From contig NZ_AXAU01000013.1 in assembly GCF_000472965.1 (NCBI RefSeq), positions 62,001 to 126,000 of the forward strand: a stretch of DNA of 64,000 nt, in the 5' to 3' direction. A program made the position numbers and the translations under genes. Positions 45,580-54,109 of this stretch are shown here, in pieces. How positions within the stretch are numbered: position 1 is the first letter of the stretch; each line of letters begins with the position of its first letter. This DNA is from Bradyrhizobium murdochi. Lineage in GTDB: Bacteria > Pseudomonadota > Alphaproteobacteria > Rhizobiales > Xanthobacteraceae. The notes under the pieces are model-generated. The model did not search any database. It was not told where the DNA came from and saw only the letters and a program-made list of their open reading frames with translations.

Positions 45580-45604
45580 AACTCAAGCGCCGGTCCGACG
45601 TTCC
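45580..45604 (-). promoter_or_regulatory. Weak EcfG-like promoter candidate for the esterase operon
   Basis: On the minus strand GGAAC (45604-45600), 16 bases, AGTT (45583-45580) differs by one base from GGAAC-N16-CGTT. It is about 118 bases upstream of the esterase ATG. Confidence 0.3.
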
Positions 45605-45701
45605 TTCGTATCGGCGGAATCGCCGGAAAGGCGTGTGGTTGCACCCGGTGGACCGAGCGAGCCCGCCGTTGCGACCCTTTCATGAGCACGGGAGTCTGCA
45701 T

Positions 45702-46166
45702 ATGGTGTTCAAGTTGACGAGTCCTGCATTCGACGACGACCAGCCGATTCCGGCCAAATACACTTGCGACGGCCAGAATGTGTCTCCGCCGCTTCAATGG
45801 TCGGATCCGCCGCCGGGTACGAAGAGCTTCGCCCTTATTGTTGAGGACCCGGATGCACCGTCCGGCACGTTTCGGCATTGGGGCATCTACAACATCATGG
45901 GCGAGCGGACGATGCTGCCGGAAGCCATCGGTCACGGGCCAAAGACGGAGCGTCTCGGCAAAGGCGTGAACGATTTCGGCGAGCTAGGCTATGGCGGGCC
46001 GGCGCCGCCCAAGGGTCATGGTACGCATCACTATCACTTCAAGCTGGCGGCCTTGGATGTCGACGAGCTATCGCGTTCGCCCAGCATGCCGATAGTCGAC
46101 ATCTGGAAAGCAGCCGAGAAGCACGTGATCGGCCAAGCTGAACTCGTCGGGACGTACCGCAGATAG
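45702..46166 (+). CDS. YbhB/YbcL family Raf-kinase-inhibitor-like protein
   Basis: The 154-residue PEBP-fold protein starts at ATG 45702 (MVFKLTSPAFDDDQPIP). Family blocks SPPLQWSDPPPGTKSFALIV, DPDAPSGTFRHWGIYNI and HHYHFKLAALD are intact, including the conserved ligand-pocket D-x-D-P and H residues. No signal peptide is present, so it is cytoplasmic. The biological ligand is unknown. The gene diverges from the esterase operon and is a common partner of stress gene clusters. Confidence 0.92.
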   Translation: MVFKLTSPAFDDDQPIPAKYTCDGQNVSPPLQWSDPPPGTKSFALIVEDPDAPSGTFRHWGIYNIMGERTMLPEAIGHGPKTERLGKGVNDFGELGYGGPAPPKGHGTHHYHFKLAALDVDELSRSPSMPIVDIWKAAEKHVIGQAELVGTYRR

Positions 46167-46261
46167 CGGCGACGCGTTGCATGGAACGAGCGGGTGTCGG
46201 GGTGCGCCTGTGGCATGCCCGCTCCCGCTCGGCGCTCTGTTCCTTCTGTTTGCATCATGCC

Positions 46262-46702
46262 TCAGCCGGTGAGCGCGCCCGCATGTTGCCCGCCCGGCCG
46301 AGAGATCCCATGCAGCGCGGTAGCGGCGCCGTCACCCGGCTTGGAAACCGCGATATCGCCGAGCGCGATGATGCCGACGAGCCGCTTGTTTCGAGTGAGC
46401 ACCGGCAACCGCCGCACCTGAATGTCGGCCATGTTGCGAGTGACTTCATCGATATCCTGGTCTTCGAAGCAGTATTTGACATCTGCTGTCATAACGTCGC
46501 GCACCGGCGTATCCGGACTTCGGCCCATCGCCATGCCGCGCGTCGCAATATCACGGTCGGAGATCATTCCCACCAACCGGTCATTTTCAGCCACGGGCAA
46601 CAGCCCGATATTGAGCGCCGCCATCGCCTCGGCCGCATCCCTGATGCTGTCCTGCGGAGTGCAGAGCTGCACGTTCGTGGTCATGGCATCGCAAACTCTC
46701 AT
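46262..46702 (-). CDS. Tandem CBS-domain protein
   Basis: From ATG 46702, preceded by GAGGAGG, the product has 146 residues with two CBS repeats (about 8-60 and 72-125): MRVCDAMTTNVQLCTP and VRDVMTADVKYCFE start them, and VGMISDRDIATRGMA and VGIIALGDIAVSK end them. CBS pairs bind adenine nucleotides and act as energy sensors. The gene has an exact EcfG-type promoter sequence 32-56 bases upstream. The C-terminal 20 residues are glycine-rich. Confidence 0.9.
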   Translation of the reverse strand: MRVCDAMTTNVQLCTPQDSIRDAAEAMAALNIGLLPVAENDRLVGMISDRDIATRGMAMGRSPDTPVRDVMTADVKYCFEDQDIDEVTRNMADIQVRRLPVLTRNKRLVGIIALGDIAVSKPGDGAATALHGISRPGGQHAGALTG

Positions 46703-46733
46703 CTGGAGCCTCCTCTTTGCCTGATAGGCGGCC

Positions 46734-46758
46734 AACGAAATTTGCTAGCGGACGTTCC
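46734..46758 (-). promoter_or_regulatory. Candidate EcfG (general stress) promoter of the CBS gene
   Basis: On the minus strand GGAAC (46758-46754), 16 bases, CGTT (46737-46734) matches the EcfG consensus exactly. It is 32 bases from the CBS-protein ATG. Confidence 0.6.
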
Positions 46759-46867
46759 CTCTATCGACCGGAAACCTCGGTGTTGCGGCCTCCGCAGCGC
46801 TCGCGAAGGAACGGAGTTCATTCGGCGCCCGCGGCAGAAATCGCGTCGGTCGTTCCACGCGCGCCGC

Positions 46868-46892
46868 GGAACATCACGGGTGCGAGTGTGTT
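46868..46892 (+). promoter_or_regulatory. EcfG-like promoter candidate for the SDR gene
   Basis: GGAAC (46868-46872), 16 bases, TGTT (46889-46892) is a one-mismatch match to the EcfG consensus, 38 bases upstream of the SDR ATG at 46930. Confidence 0.35.
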
Positions 46893-46929
46893 CAACGCTT
46901 GGACCAGAGCAAAGAGCAAAGCGGAGCGG

Positions 46930-47814
46930 ATGACGATGGCGGGACGGCTGAACGGCAAATCATCAATCGTGACAGGTGCGGCGACGGGAATCGGCGAAGC
47001 TATCGCCCATAAATTTGCGCGAGAAGGTGCGAAGGTCATTGTTGCCGGACTGCCCGCCGATCCGGTGGAGGACGTCGTCCATGCCATTCGAGCGCGCGGC
47101 GGCATGGCCGAACCCTTTCTTGGCGATGTTGCGGACGATGTGGATGCGCAAGCCTGCATCGCTCTGGCGATCGACGCATTCGGCAGGCTCGACATCCTGA
47201 TCAACAATGCTGGCGTCTTTCCTGAAATTGCCGAATGCCAGGATCATTCGGTCGAGATGTTCGACTACATCGTGCGTAACAATGTCCGCTCTGCATTCCT
47301 GATGACGAAGTTTGCGCTGCCGCATCTGAAGCGCTCGCGGGGTGTCGTGATTTCGACGGGATCGGAGGCCGGCGAAATGGGTGAGCCGACGGCGGCGCCC
47401 TACGGCGGTTCGAAGGGTTTCCTTCACGCCTTCATGCGCGGCGTGGCCTACGAACAGGGCAAGCACGGCGTGCGCGCCCTCTGTGTGTGCCCTGGCCCTA
47501 TCGATACGGCCTGGACGCACAAAGAGACCGGGCCGATGAACGAGCAGATGGAGAAGCAGACTCTTGCCGGTACCGTGCTCGGTCGGCGCGGTACCCCGGA
47601 GGAGATGGCCAATGTCTTTGCGTTCGCCGCGTCGGATGAGGCGAGCTTCGTAACAGGGGCGCTGATATTTGCTGACGGCGGCACCACGATTGCGAAGGGT
47701 GGTCCGGGGGAGATGGTGCAGAGCTTTGTGAGGGAGCAACCCAAGCCGACGCTCGATCTCAGGCACTCGCACGACGGCCTCAAGGGCAAGCCTGTCGAGA
47801 ACCGCATGCACTAG
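46930..47814 (+). CDS. Short-chain dehydrogenase/reductase
   Basis: From ATG 46930 (a second at 46936) the protein has 294 residues with the Rossmann motif VTGAATGIGEA, NNAG, and the catalytic Y158-x3-K162 (APYGGSKGF). A C-terminal tail after FADGGTTIAKGG is about 35 residues longer than usual and basic. The substrate is unknown. It diverges from the CBS gene, and both have EcfG-like promoter elements, so general-stress control is plausible. Confidence 0.9.
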   Translation: MTMAGRLNGKSSIVTGAATGIGEAIAHKFAREGAKVIVAGLPADPVEDVVHAIRARGGMAEPFLGDVADDVDAQACIALAIDAFGRLDILINNAGVFPEIAECQDHSVEMFDYIVRNNVRSAFLMTKFALPHLKRSRGVVISTGSEAGEMGEPTAAPYGGSKGFLHAFMRGVAYEQGKHGVRALCVCPGPIDTAWTHKETGPMNEQMEKQTLAGTVLGRRGTPEEMANVFAFAASDEASFVTGALIFADGGTTIAKGGPGEMVQSFVREQPKPTLDLRHSHDGLKGKPVENRMH

Positions 47815-47859
47815 ATGAGGCTGCGAACAGAATGCCGGTCGCGATCGAGTCGCTGGTGG

Positions 47860-48042
47860 TCAGAGCACCGGTACCGCCCGGCCCTTTCTTCCCGATTGCA
47901 CCCCTTGGTTGAGGCGATCATCCGCGTGCTGGCTGACCGCATCCGTCGGCGGAAATATGCTGTCATATATCGCGCGGGCCTCTCGAATTAAGCGAGCCCG
48001 CTCAAGCTCCGGCTTCGGAATAAGTCGAATGACTTCGCCCAT
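47860..48042 (-). CDS. Small hypothetical protein behind a palindromic promoter
   Basis: This 60-residue protein begins MGEVIRLIPKPELERARLIR, then EARAIYDSIFPPTDAVSQ, with a polar tail. It is helical and soluble. Similar short MGEVIRL proteins occur in Bradyrhizobium, function unknown. Its upstream region holds a perfect 7+7 palindrome and a TTGACA box (48083-48117), suggesting tight repressor control of a strong promoter. Confidence 0.62.
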   Translation of the reverse strand: MGEVIRLIPKPELERARLIREARAIYDSIFPPTDAVSQHADDRLNQGVQSGRKGRAVPVL

Positions 48043-48082
48043 GCAGAGTCCTCATCGGAAAGCATCATTGTTTACGGGAAGT

Positions 48083-48117
48083 TATGTTATAACGTAACAT
48101 ATCTAGCGTTCTGTCAA
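48083..48117 (-). promoter_or_regulatory. Palindromic operator in a strong promoter region
   Basis: TATGTTA (48083-48089), TAACG, TAACATA (48095-48101) is a perfect inverted repeat. On the minus strand a TTGACA (48117-48112) lies upstream and a TATAAC (48091-48086) inside it, though their 20-base spacing is long. It is 41-59 bases upstream of the 60-residue gene. Confidence 0.5.
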
Positions 48118-48232
48118 GTCAGTTTGGTCGGGTCGGCAGCATCGGAACGCAACACGCCGGTTGCCGGATGACGCCGAAAACGACTGGAGCTTCGCCGTCG
48201 ATGTGCTGATTGCGGCGAGCTGGTCGAGCAGG

Positions 48233-48721
48233 CTAGCGCCGCAATGCTGTGTCGGGTATGGCCCTGCGCACTACCTCGCGCATCGCAAAGCTCGAGTGGA
48301 TGCGCGCCACCCCGGGCATCCGTGAAAGATGTTGCTTGTGGATGCGTTCGAAGTCCGCGATGTCGCGCGCGATAACCTGCAAGTGATAATCGTCGCTGCC
48401 TGACATCAAGTGACAGGACACGACATCCGGACAGCGGGCGATCGCCGCTTCGAATGCGGCCAGGTAATCCTCGCTCTGTTTTTCCAGCGTGATGGTGACG
48501 ACGACCGTCGTGACGAGCCCGAGCGCGGTCGGCTCGAGATCGGCGCGATAGCCCCTGATGATCCCACGTTCCTCGAGTTGGCGGATGCGGCGCGCGCAGG
48601 CAGTGGGCGATAGGCCGACCTTTTCGGCGAGCTCGATCTGGCTCGCCCGGGCATCAGCGAGGAGCTCGGTCAGAATCCGGTAATCAATGCGATCCAGTTC
48701 ATCCACGCTATAAGTCACCAA
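48233..48721 (-). CDS. Lrp/AsnC-family regulator of alanine dehydrogenase (AldR-like)
   Basis: The 162-residue protein has an N-terminal helix-turn-helix (about 8-60, RIDYRILTELLADARASQIE and GLSPTACARRIRQLEERGI) and a C-terminal RAM ligand-binding domain. Divergence from ald across 125 bases is the classic aldR-ald arrangement, in which the Lrp-type regulator activates ald in response to alanine. The ald 5' region should contain its operator. Confidence 0.9.
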   Translation of the reverse strand: MVTYSVDELDRIDYRILTELLADARASQIELAEKVGLSPTACARRIRQLEERGIIRGYRADLEPTALGLVTTVVVTITLEKQSEDYLAAFEAAIARCPDVVSCHLMSGSDDYHLQVIARDIADFERIHKQHLSRMPGVARIHSSFAMREVVRRAIPDTALRR

Positions 48722-48846
48722 TTTATGGGGCTAACGTGCAGAATATGTGCGCAGATCGCGTCCAGCAAGCCGTAATTCGCCGAAAAGCGTTGCCGAGTCA
48801 GAAGTATTCTATCTGCAGTCAGATAGCCTCGAACAGGAGCAAGCCC

Positions 48847-49962
48847 ATGCGGATCGGTGTGCCCAGGGAAATCAAGGTCGAGGAATATCGCGTTGGTCTG
48901 ACGCCGGCTTCGGTGCGGGAATATGTGACGCGGGGACACGAGGTGATTGTCGAGCAGGGCGCGGGGATCGGCATTGGCGCAAGTGATGACGTCTACCGTT
49001 CGGCCGGCGCTGCAATCGTGGATACGGCCGCGGAAATCTTCGCGACCGCCGACATGGTGGTCAAGGTCAAGGAGCCGCAGCCGAGCGAATGGCGCCAGCT
49101 TCGCGACAATCAGATCCTCTTTACGTATTTGCACCTTGCGCCGGATGCGGCGCAGACCAAGGGGCTTCTGGCATCCGGCTGCACGGCGATCGCTTACGAG
49201 ACGGTGACCGACGCCTATGGAGGGCTTCCGCTGCTTGCGCCGATGAGCGAAGTGGCGGGACGGTTGGCGATCGAGGCGGCGGGCGCTGCCTTGCGGAAAT
49301 CGGCGGACGGAATGGGCAAGCTGATCGGCGGGGTGCCCGGCGTGGCGCCAAGCAGGATCGCGGTGATCGGCGGTGGCGTGGTCGGCACGCATGCCGCGCG
49401 GATGGCCGCAGGCCTTGGCGCCGATATCGCGATCCTGGATCGCTCGCTGCCGCGCCTTCGCGTTCTTGACGAGATGTTCCAGGGCCGCGTCCGCACGCGC
49501 TATGCAACGCTGGAAGCGATCGAAGAGGAAGTCATTGCGGCCGACGTCGTCATCGGTGCCGTGCTGGTGCCGGGCGCCAGCGCGCCGAAGCTCGTCTCGC
49601 GCGCGCATCTCGGCCGCATGAAACGCCGTGCCGTGCTAGTCGATGTCGCGATCGACCAGGGCGGCTGCTTCGAGACGTCGCGGCCGACGACCCATCAGGC
49701 GCCGACCTATCTCGTCGACGAGATCGTGCACTATTGCGTCGCCAACATGCCGGGCGCGGTGCCGGTGACGTCGAGCCATGCGCTCAACAATGCCACGCTG
49801 CCGTTCGGCCTTGCGCTGGCTGAAAAGGGCATCCGCGCGCTGATCGAGGATCCGCATCTGCGCGCCGGACTCAACGTGCACCGCGGACAGATCACCAATC
49901 GCGCGGTCGCCGACAGCCAGAATTTGCCTGCAGCGGCACCCGAAAGGATTTTGGCGGCGTGA
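48847..49962 (+). CDS. ald: Alanine dehydrogenase
   Basis: The 371-residue enzyme interconverts alanine and pyruvate/ammonia with NAD. Start ATG 48847 (MRIGVPREIKVEEYRVGLTP) follows an AGGAGC ribosome-binding site; the longer frame to 48736 is not supported. Family blocks VKVKEPQPSEW, MSEVAGRLAIEAAG, the Rossmann motif AVIGGGVVGTHAARMA and DVAIDQGGCFETSRPTTH are intact. In Bradyrhizobium and rhizobia Ald links nodule nitrogen and carbon exchange. It is divergent from its regulator. Confidence 0.97.
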   Translation: MRIGVPREIKVEEYRVGLTPASVREYVTRGHEVIVEQGAGIGIGASDDVYRSAGAAIVDTAAEIFATADMVVKVKEPQPSEWRQLRDNQILFTYLHLAPDAAQTKGLLASGCTAIAYETVTDAYGGLPLLAPMSEVAGRLAIEAAGAALRKSADGMGKLIGGVPGVAPSRIAVIGGGVVGTHAARMAAGLGADIAILDRSLPRLRVLDEMFQGRVRTRYATLEAIEEEVIAADVVIGAVLVPGASAPKLVSRAHLGRMKRRAVLVDVAIDQGGCFETSRPTTHQAPTYLVDEIVHYCVANMPGAVPVTSSHALNNATLPFGLALAEKGIRALIEDPHLRAGLNVHRGQITNRAVADSQNLPAAAPERILAA

Positions 49963-49997
49963 CGCCGACTCGCCTTACGAAGATTCTTGGCCCGCCT

Positions 49998-50822
49998 TCA
50001 CGCCGCCCAGCACTGTCCTCCGCCGTCCACGCGCAGCACCTGGCCTGAGACGAACGCGCCCAACGGACCTGCGAACACTTCGACGACGCGCGCGACTTCG
50101 TCGACGGTCGCGATGCGATCGAGTGTGCCGGCTTCCACCATCCGGTTCTGATCCACCGCGCGCGTGCCCATGAAGCGGCCGGTGCGGGTGTCGCCGGGGG
50201 CGATGCAGTTCACCGTGATGTCATAGGATCGGAGCTGATCGGCGAGGCAACGCGTGTAATGCGTCATGCCGGCTTTCGCAACCGCATAGATCGAGCCGTT
50301 TGTGCGGCCCTTGAAGGCTGCGACCGAACCGATGGTGACGATGCGGCCCTGACGCCTCGGCATCATTTCCTTGGCCACCGCCTGGCAGGTCAGGATGGTT
50401 GAGAGCAGGTTGCGATCGAGCACCGCGCGAACATCCTCTTCGTGAATGCCGACGGCGTCGTTCGGGTCCGGCTTGCCGCCTTTGGCCGCAATATCGCCAC
50501 CTGCATTGTGGACCAAAATGTCGATCGGACCCAATTGCTTCGTCGTGGTCTCGACGACACGCGCGATGTCGGCGCCTTGCGTAAGGTCGCCGAGTACGCG
50601 GATGGTGCGTACCCCATGCGCCGCGGCCACCGCTTCCGCGACCGCCGTCAGCGTCGATCCCTCGCCGTATTCGGCTGGGCCGTGTTCGCGCATCCCGTGG
50701 ATGGCGACATCGGCCCCCATGGCCGCCAGCCGTTCGGCGAACGCGCGGCCTAGCCCGCGGCCGGCACCGGTGACCAGCGCAACCTTTCCCTTCAGCGACC
50801 GCGCGTCGTCCCATGATGCCAT
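49998..50822 (-). CDS. Short-chain dehydrogenase/reductase of the RpiR-Liv cluster
   Basis: From ATG 50822 the product has 274 residues: TGAGRGLGRAF at the cofactor loop, HNAGG, catalytic Y179-x3-K183 (IYAVAKAGM) and the C-terminal VSGQVLRVDGGGQCW. It is FabG-like, probably oxidising or reducing a hydroxy group of the transported compound. It is 26 bases downstream of the RpiR regulator on the same strand, so the two are probably co-transcribed, and it faces the transporter operon across the divergent promoter region. Confidence 0.9.
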   Translation of the reverse strand: MASWDDARSLKGKVALVTGAGRGLGRAFAERLAAMGADVAIHGMREHGPAEYGEGSTLTAVAEAVAAAHGVRTIRVLGDLTQGADIARVVETTTKQLGPIDILVHNAGGDIAAKGGKPDPNDAVGIHEEDVRAVLDRNLLSTILTCQAVAKEMMPRRQGRIVTIGSVAAFKGRTNGSIYAVAKAGMTHYTRCLADQLRSYDITVNCIAPGDTRTGRFMGTRAVDQNRMVEAGTLDRIATVDEVARVVEVFAGPLGAFVSGQVLRVDGGGQCWAA

Positions 50823-50848
50823 GACGTTCTCCTGATTTTGCCGAAATG

Positions 50849-51685
50849 TCAGTCTGCGGCGAGATCGAGGCCAATCGCGAGCGCCTGCACGAGGCACATC
50901 GGCGCGACCAGAGTGCGCAGCGCCGGCTCCGGCATGTCCTGAATTTCGAACACGACCGAGGCGCCCTCAACGATCGGGCTCAGCAGACTGTCGGTGATGG
51001 AGATCGCCGGCACGTTGCGCGCCACTAGTTCGGGAAATAGGCGCGCCGTATCAGGGTAATAGTTGCGGAAGCTGATCGCGACCAGCGCGTCTTCGGAAGT
51101 GGCCGGATGCGATTGTTCGTGGATGCTGCCCCCGGTCCCGTCCAGCAACACCACGCGCCGCCCCAGTTTCCGCAGCACATAGGCCAGATGCGTTGCTACT
51201 GGAAACGAGCCGCCGAGGCCCAGCAGATAAATGTCGCGCGCCTTCGCCAATATCATGATGGCAGCTTCGAGTTGGCGCTCATGGGCGGATTGGCTGAGCG
51301 TTACCAGGGCCGATTGCGCTTCCGCCACGAAGCGCCCCAGCACTGCCGCGGGCTTGCGGCCGAGGGCGGATTTCTCCTCGCTCTTCATCCGCGCCAGCCG
51401 CGCCTTGTAGCTGGGCGCCACGCCGGCCACGAGGCGCGAGCGGAACACTTCCTGCATCTGACTAAAGCCGCCGAAGCCGAGGGCATGCGCGAAGCGGACG
51501 ATGGCCGACGGCGGCACGCCGGAACGCTCCGCAATCTCCGCGACCGTGCCCAACGCGACATCGATCGGATGATCGAGCACGAATTCCGCGATCTGCTGCA
51601 GGCGTCCAGACAAGGCGCGATGCCGTTGGGCGATCGCCCCACGCAACTCGTCGTAACTGATCGCCGTACCGGCAGGCTTGTTCAT
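50849..51685 (-). CDS. RpiR/MurR-family transcriptional regulator
   Basis: The 278-residue protein has an N-terminal helix-turn-helix (about 10-80, DVALGTVAEIAERSGVPPSA) and a C-terminal SIS domain (about 125-250, YLLGLGGSFPVATHLAYVL), which binds phosphosugar-like or other small ligands. It is divergent from the second Liv-type operon. An inverted repeat TAGAAT-N9-ATTCTA lies 76-96 bases upstream of its ATG and is a candidate shared operator. Confidence 0.91.
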   Translation of the reverse strand: MNKPAGTAISYDELRGAIAQRHRALSGRLQQIAEFVLDHPIDVALGTVAEIAERSGVPPSAIVRFAHALGFGGFSQMQEVFRSRLVAGVAPSYKARLARMKSEEKSALGRKPAAVLGRFVAEAQSALVTLSQSAHERQLEAAIMILAKARDIYLLGLGGSFPVATHLAYVLRKLGRRVVLLDGTGGSIHEQSHPATSEDALVAISFRNYYPDTARLFPELVARNVPAISITDSLLSPIVEGASVVFEIQDMPEPALRTLVAPMCLVQALAIGLDLAAD

Positions 51686-51760
51686 GGTGTCAACCTTACC
51701 CGATTGCGGCCGTTTCGCCGCTTGGTTCTAGTCTCTGGTTCAAATATTCCACTTTACATT

Positions 51761-51781
51761 TAGAATAGAACGTTCATTCTA
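51761..51781. promoter_or_regulatory. Candidate RpiR operator
   Basis: TAGAAT (51761-51766), nine bases, ATTCTA (51776-51781) is a perfect inverted repeat in the divergent region, 39-59 bases upstream of the binding-protein ATG at 51820. Position makes it the best operator candidate for the adjacent RpiR protein. Confidence 0.5.
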
Positions 51782-51819
51782 TGAACCGCAACAACAAAAT
51801 AAGCGGTTGGGAGGGAGCC

Positions 51820-53115
51820 ATGAAACGACGTGAAATTTCGCGGCGGAGCGTTCTGAAGGGCAGCCTGATGGCCAGCGCCTTTGCCGGAACGGCGAGTTAC
51901 TTCGGACCGTGGAAGGAAAACCGTGTCTGGGCGCAAGGCGCCGCCAAGCCGATCAAGCTCGGCCTGACCTGCGATGCCAGTGGTCAATACGGCAACAGCG
52001 GGCAGGACGATTTGCGCGGAATCCAGATGGCGATCGACGAGGCCAACGCCAAAGGCGGCGTGCTCGGCCGCAAGATCACCTGGATCACGGCTGATACCGA
52101 AACAACGCCGGCCACCGGCAGCCGCCTCGCCGAGCGGTTCATCACAAGGGAAGACTGCACCATCCTGATCGGCGCGGTGCATTCAGGCGTGGCCAATGCC
52201 ATCACTCAGGTCGCTGCCAAGAATGGCGTCATCTACCTGAACACGAATTCGTCCGCCCCCAGCGAGGCAGGGGAGAACTGCTCGCGTATCAAGTTCGTCT
52301 GGGACGGCAACGGCACCAATTTCTCCAAGGCATCGGTCGCGAACGCCGTTAACTCGATCGGCAAGAACTGGATGCTGCTCACGAACGATTATGTGTGGGG
52401 CCATACCACCTCGGCGGCGACGAAAGCGCAGGTCGAAGGCGCCGGCGGCAAGGTCATCGACAATCTGCTGGTGCCGCAGAACACCCGCGACTTCACGGCC
52501 TATCTCTTGAAGATCCAGCAGGCGAAGCCGGATGTCGTGGCGACCGCCATCGGCGGCGACGACATCAAGGCGCTGCGCGAGCAGGTCGCCCAGCTCAAGC
52601 TCGACGGTAAACCTGCCTGGATCAACAACCAGCAGGACTGGCCTGACGTCTGGGGCTCGCCCGGCAGCCTGTTCGGCGTGTTCGGCACCACCTGGTATCA
52701 CAAGCTGGCGCTGCCTGGCGTCGCTGACTTCGTCAAGAAATGGCAGGCCAATAACAAGGAGGGCTCGATTCCGGTACCCGGCAACGTTTCCTACAACGGC
52801 TACATGGCCACACGGGAATTGCTGCGCGCGATCGAGCGCGCCGGCTCGACCAACAACGTCAAGATCATCAAGGAGCTTGAGAATCTGAAGGTATCGGCGA
52901 CTGACCGCATGCAGCATTTCGATGCCTATATGGATCCAGTGACGCACCAAATGCAGCAGACGATCTATCTGGCGCGGCGCAATCCCAAGCCTGCGGACAA
53001 GACCGATCTGTACGAAATCATCAGTTGGACCGAGCCAAAGGCTGTGGCCGATACCGATGCGCAGGCCAAGTGCAAGCTGGTCCCCTACGAGCAGGTTCCT
53101 ACGGTTGATTCCTGA
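51820..53115 (+). CDS. ABC substrate-binding protein with Tat-type signal
   Basis: I choose ATG 51820, which follows GGGAGGGAGCC, over ATG 51781. The 431-residue product starts MKRREISRRSVLKGSLM, a twin-arginine signal (SRRSVLK), so it is exported folded. The mature Peripla_BP_6 domain begins KPIKLGLTCDASGQYGNSGQ. It is related to urea/amide/branched-chain binding proteins such as UrtA and FmdD; the ligand is not certain. It is the first gene of the second Liv-type operon. Confidence 0.93.
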   Translation: MKRREISRRSVLKGSLMASAFAGTASYFGPWKENRVWAQGAAKPIKLGLTCDASGQYGNSGQDDLRGIQMAIDEANAKGGVLGRKITWITADTETTPATGSRLAERFITREDCTILIGAVHSGVANAITQVAAKNGVIYLNTNSSAPSEAGENCSRIKFVWDGNGTNFSKASVANAVNSIGKNWMLLTNDYVWGHTTSAATKAQVEGAGGKVIDNLLVPQNTRDFTAYLLKIQQAKPDVVATAIGGDDIKALREQVAQLKLDGKPAWINNQQDWPDVWGSPGSLFGVFGTTWYHKLALPGVADFVKKWQANNKEGSIPVPGNVSYNGYMATRELLRAIERAGSTNNVKIIKELENLKVSATDRMQHFDAYMDPVTHQMQQTIYLARRNPKPADKTDLYEIISWTEPKAVADTDAQAKCKLVPYEQVPTVDS

Positions 53116-53186
53116 GTTCGCCGCTTGAATACGCAGCGGGCGCGTCGTGTGCCCGCTGCCCTGCAACAGCAATACGAGAACGCAGC

Positions 53187-54107
53187 TTGTTCGATCTTCT
53201 GCCGCACATCCTCAATGGCCTCACGCTCGGGCTCCTGTTCGCGTTAATCGCGCTCGGCTTCATGCTGATCGTAGGCCTCATGGAGCAGATCAATCTCGCG
53301 CACGGCTCGCTGTTTGCGCTCGGCGCCTATTTCGCCATGCAATTGATGGGGCCGCGCCCGCCGTTCCCAGCTGACCTTGCGCAGTCCTGGCTGGCATTGC
53401 CGCTCGGCTGGCGCTACGCCGCGACGCTGATCCTGGCGCCGGCTGCGGTCGGCCTCGTCGGGATCGCCATCGAATTCTGCATGCGCCGGACCTACGGCAA
53501 GGATCCGCTTTACGGTTTGCTGCTGACCTTTGGCGCTGCGATGGTGATCGAGGAGATGATCCGCCTGACCTGGGGCACGCGCGACTACGTGTTGCAGGTG
53601 CCGCAAGCGGTCAATGGCGGTTTTATCTTCGGCGATCTGATCTGGTCGACCTACCGCTTCTATGCTGCGGGCATAGCAGTCGCGGTGATCGGACTGGTCT
53701 GGCTCCTGATCGAAAAGACCTCGTTCGGCGCCACCGTGAAGGCGGGTGCGCATGACAGCGAAATCGTGCGCGCGCTCGGCATCGACCTGACGCGCCTGCG
53801 GCTGCTCGTCTTCGTGTTCGGCACTATGCTAGCGGCCGTCGCCGGCATTATCGTGGCGCCGATCTGGGGCATACGCCCGCACATGGGCGTCGACGCCGTC
53901 ATTCCGGCATTCCTGGTAATCGTGCTCGGCGGCGTCGGCAGTTTCTGGGGCGCCGTCGTTGCCGGCCTTCTGGTCGGGCTCGCCGTCGGTCTGTCCGGCG
54001 CCTACGCCTCCGAGTGGTCGTTGCTATCGATGTACGTGTTGCTGGTGGCGGTCGTGACGTTCAGGGCGCGCGGGCTCTGGGGCAAGAAAAGCATGCTCGA
54101 GGCCTGA
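53187..54107 (+). CDS. ABC transporter permease, LivH-like (second system)
   Basis: The 306-residue permease starts at TTG 53187 (FDLLPHILNGLTLGLLFALI). LivH blocks LIVGLMEQINLAHGSLFALG and VKAGAHDSEIVRALGIDLTR are present, with about eight membrane helices. The 71-base gap after the binding-protein gene and weak ribosome-binding site suggest lower expression. The next gene starts two bases after its stop. Confidence 0.92.
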   Translation: MFDLLPHILNGLTLGLLFALIALGFMLIVGLMEQINLAHGSLFALGAYFAMQLMGPRPPFPADLAQSWLALPLGWRYAATLILAPAAVGLVGIAIEFCMRRTYGKDPLYGLLLTFGAAMVIEEMIRLTWGTRDYVLQVPQAVNGGFIFGDLIWSTYRFYAAGIAVAVIGLVWLLIEKTSFGATVKAGAHDSEIVRALGIDLTRLRLLVFVFGTMLAAVAGIIVAPIWGIRPHMGVDAVIPAFLVIVLGGVGSFWGAVVAGLLVGLAVGLSGAYASEWSLLSMYVLLVAVVTFRARGLWGKKSMLEA

Positions 54108-54109
54108 AG

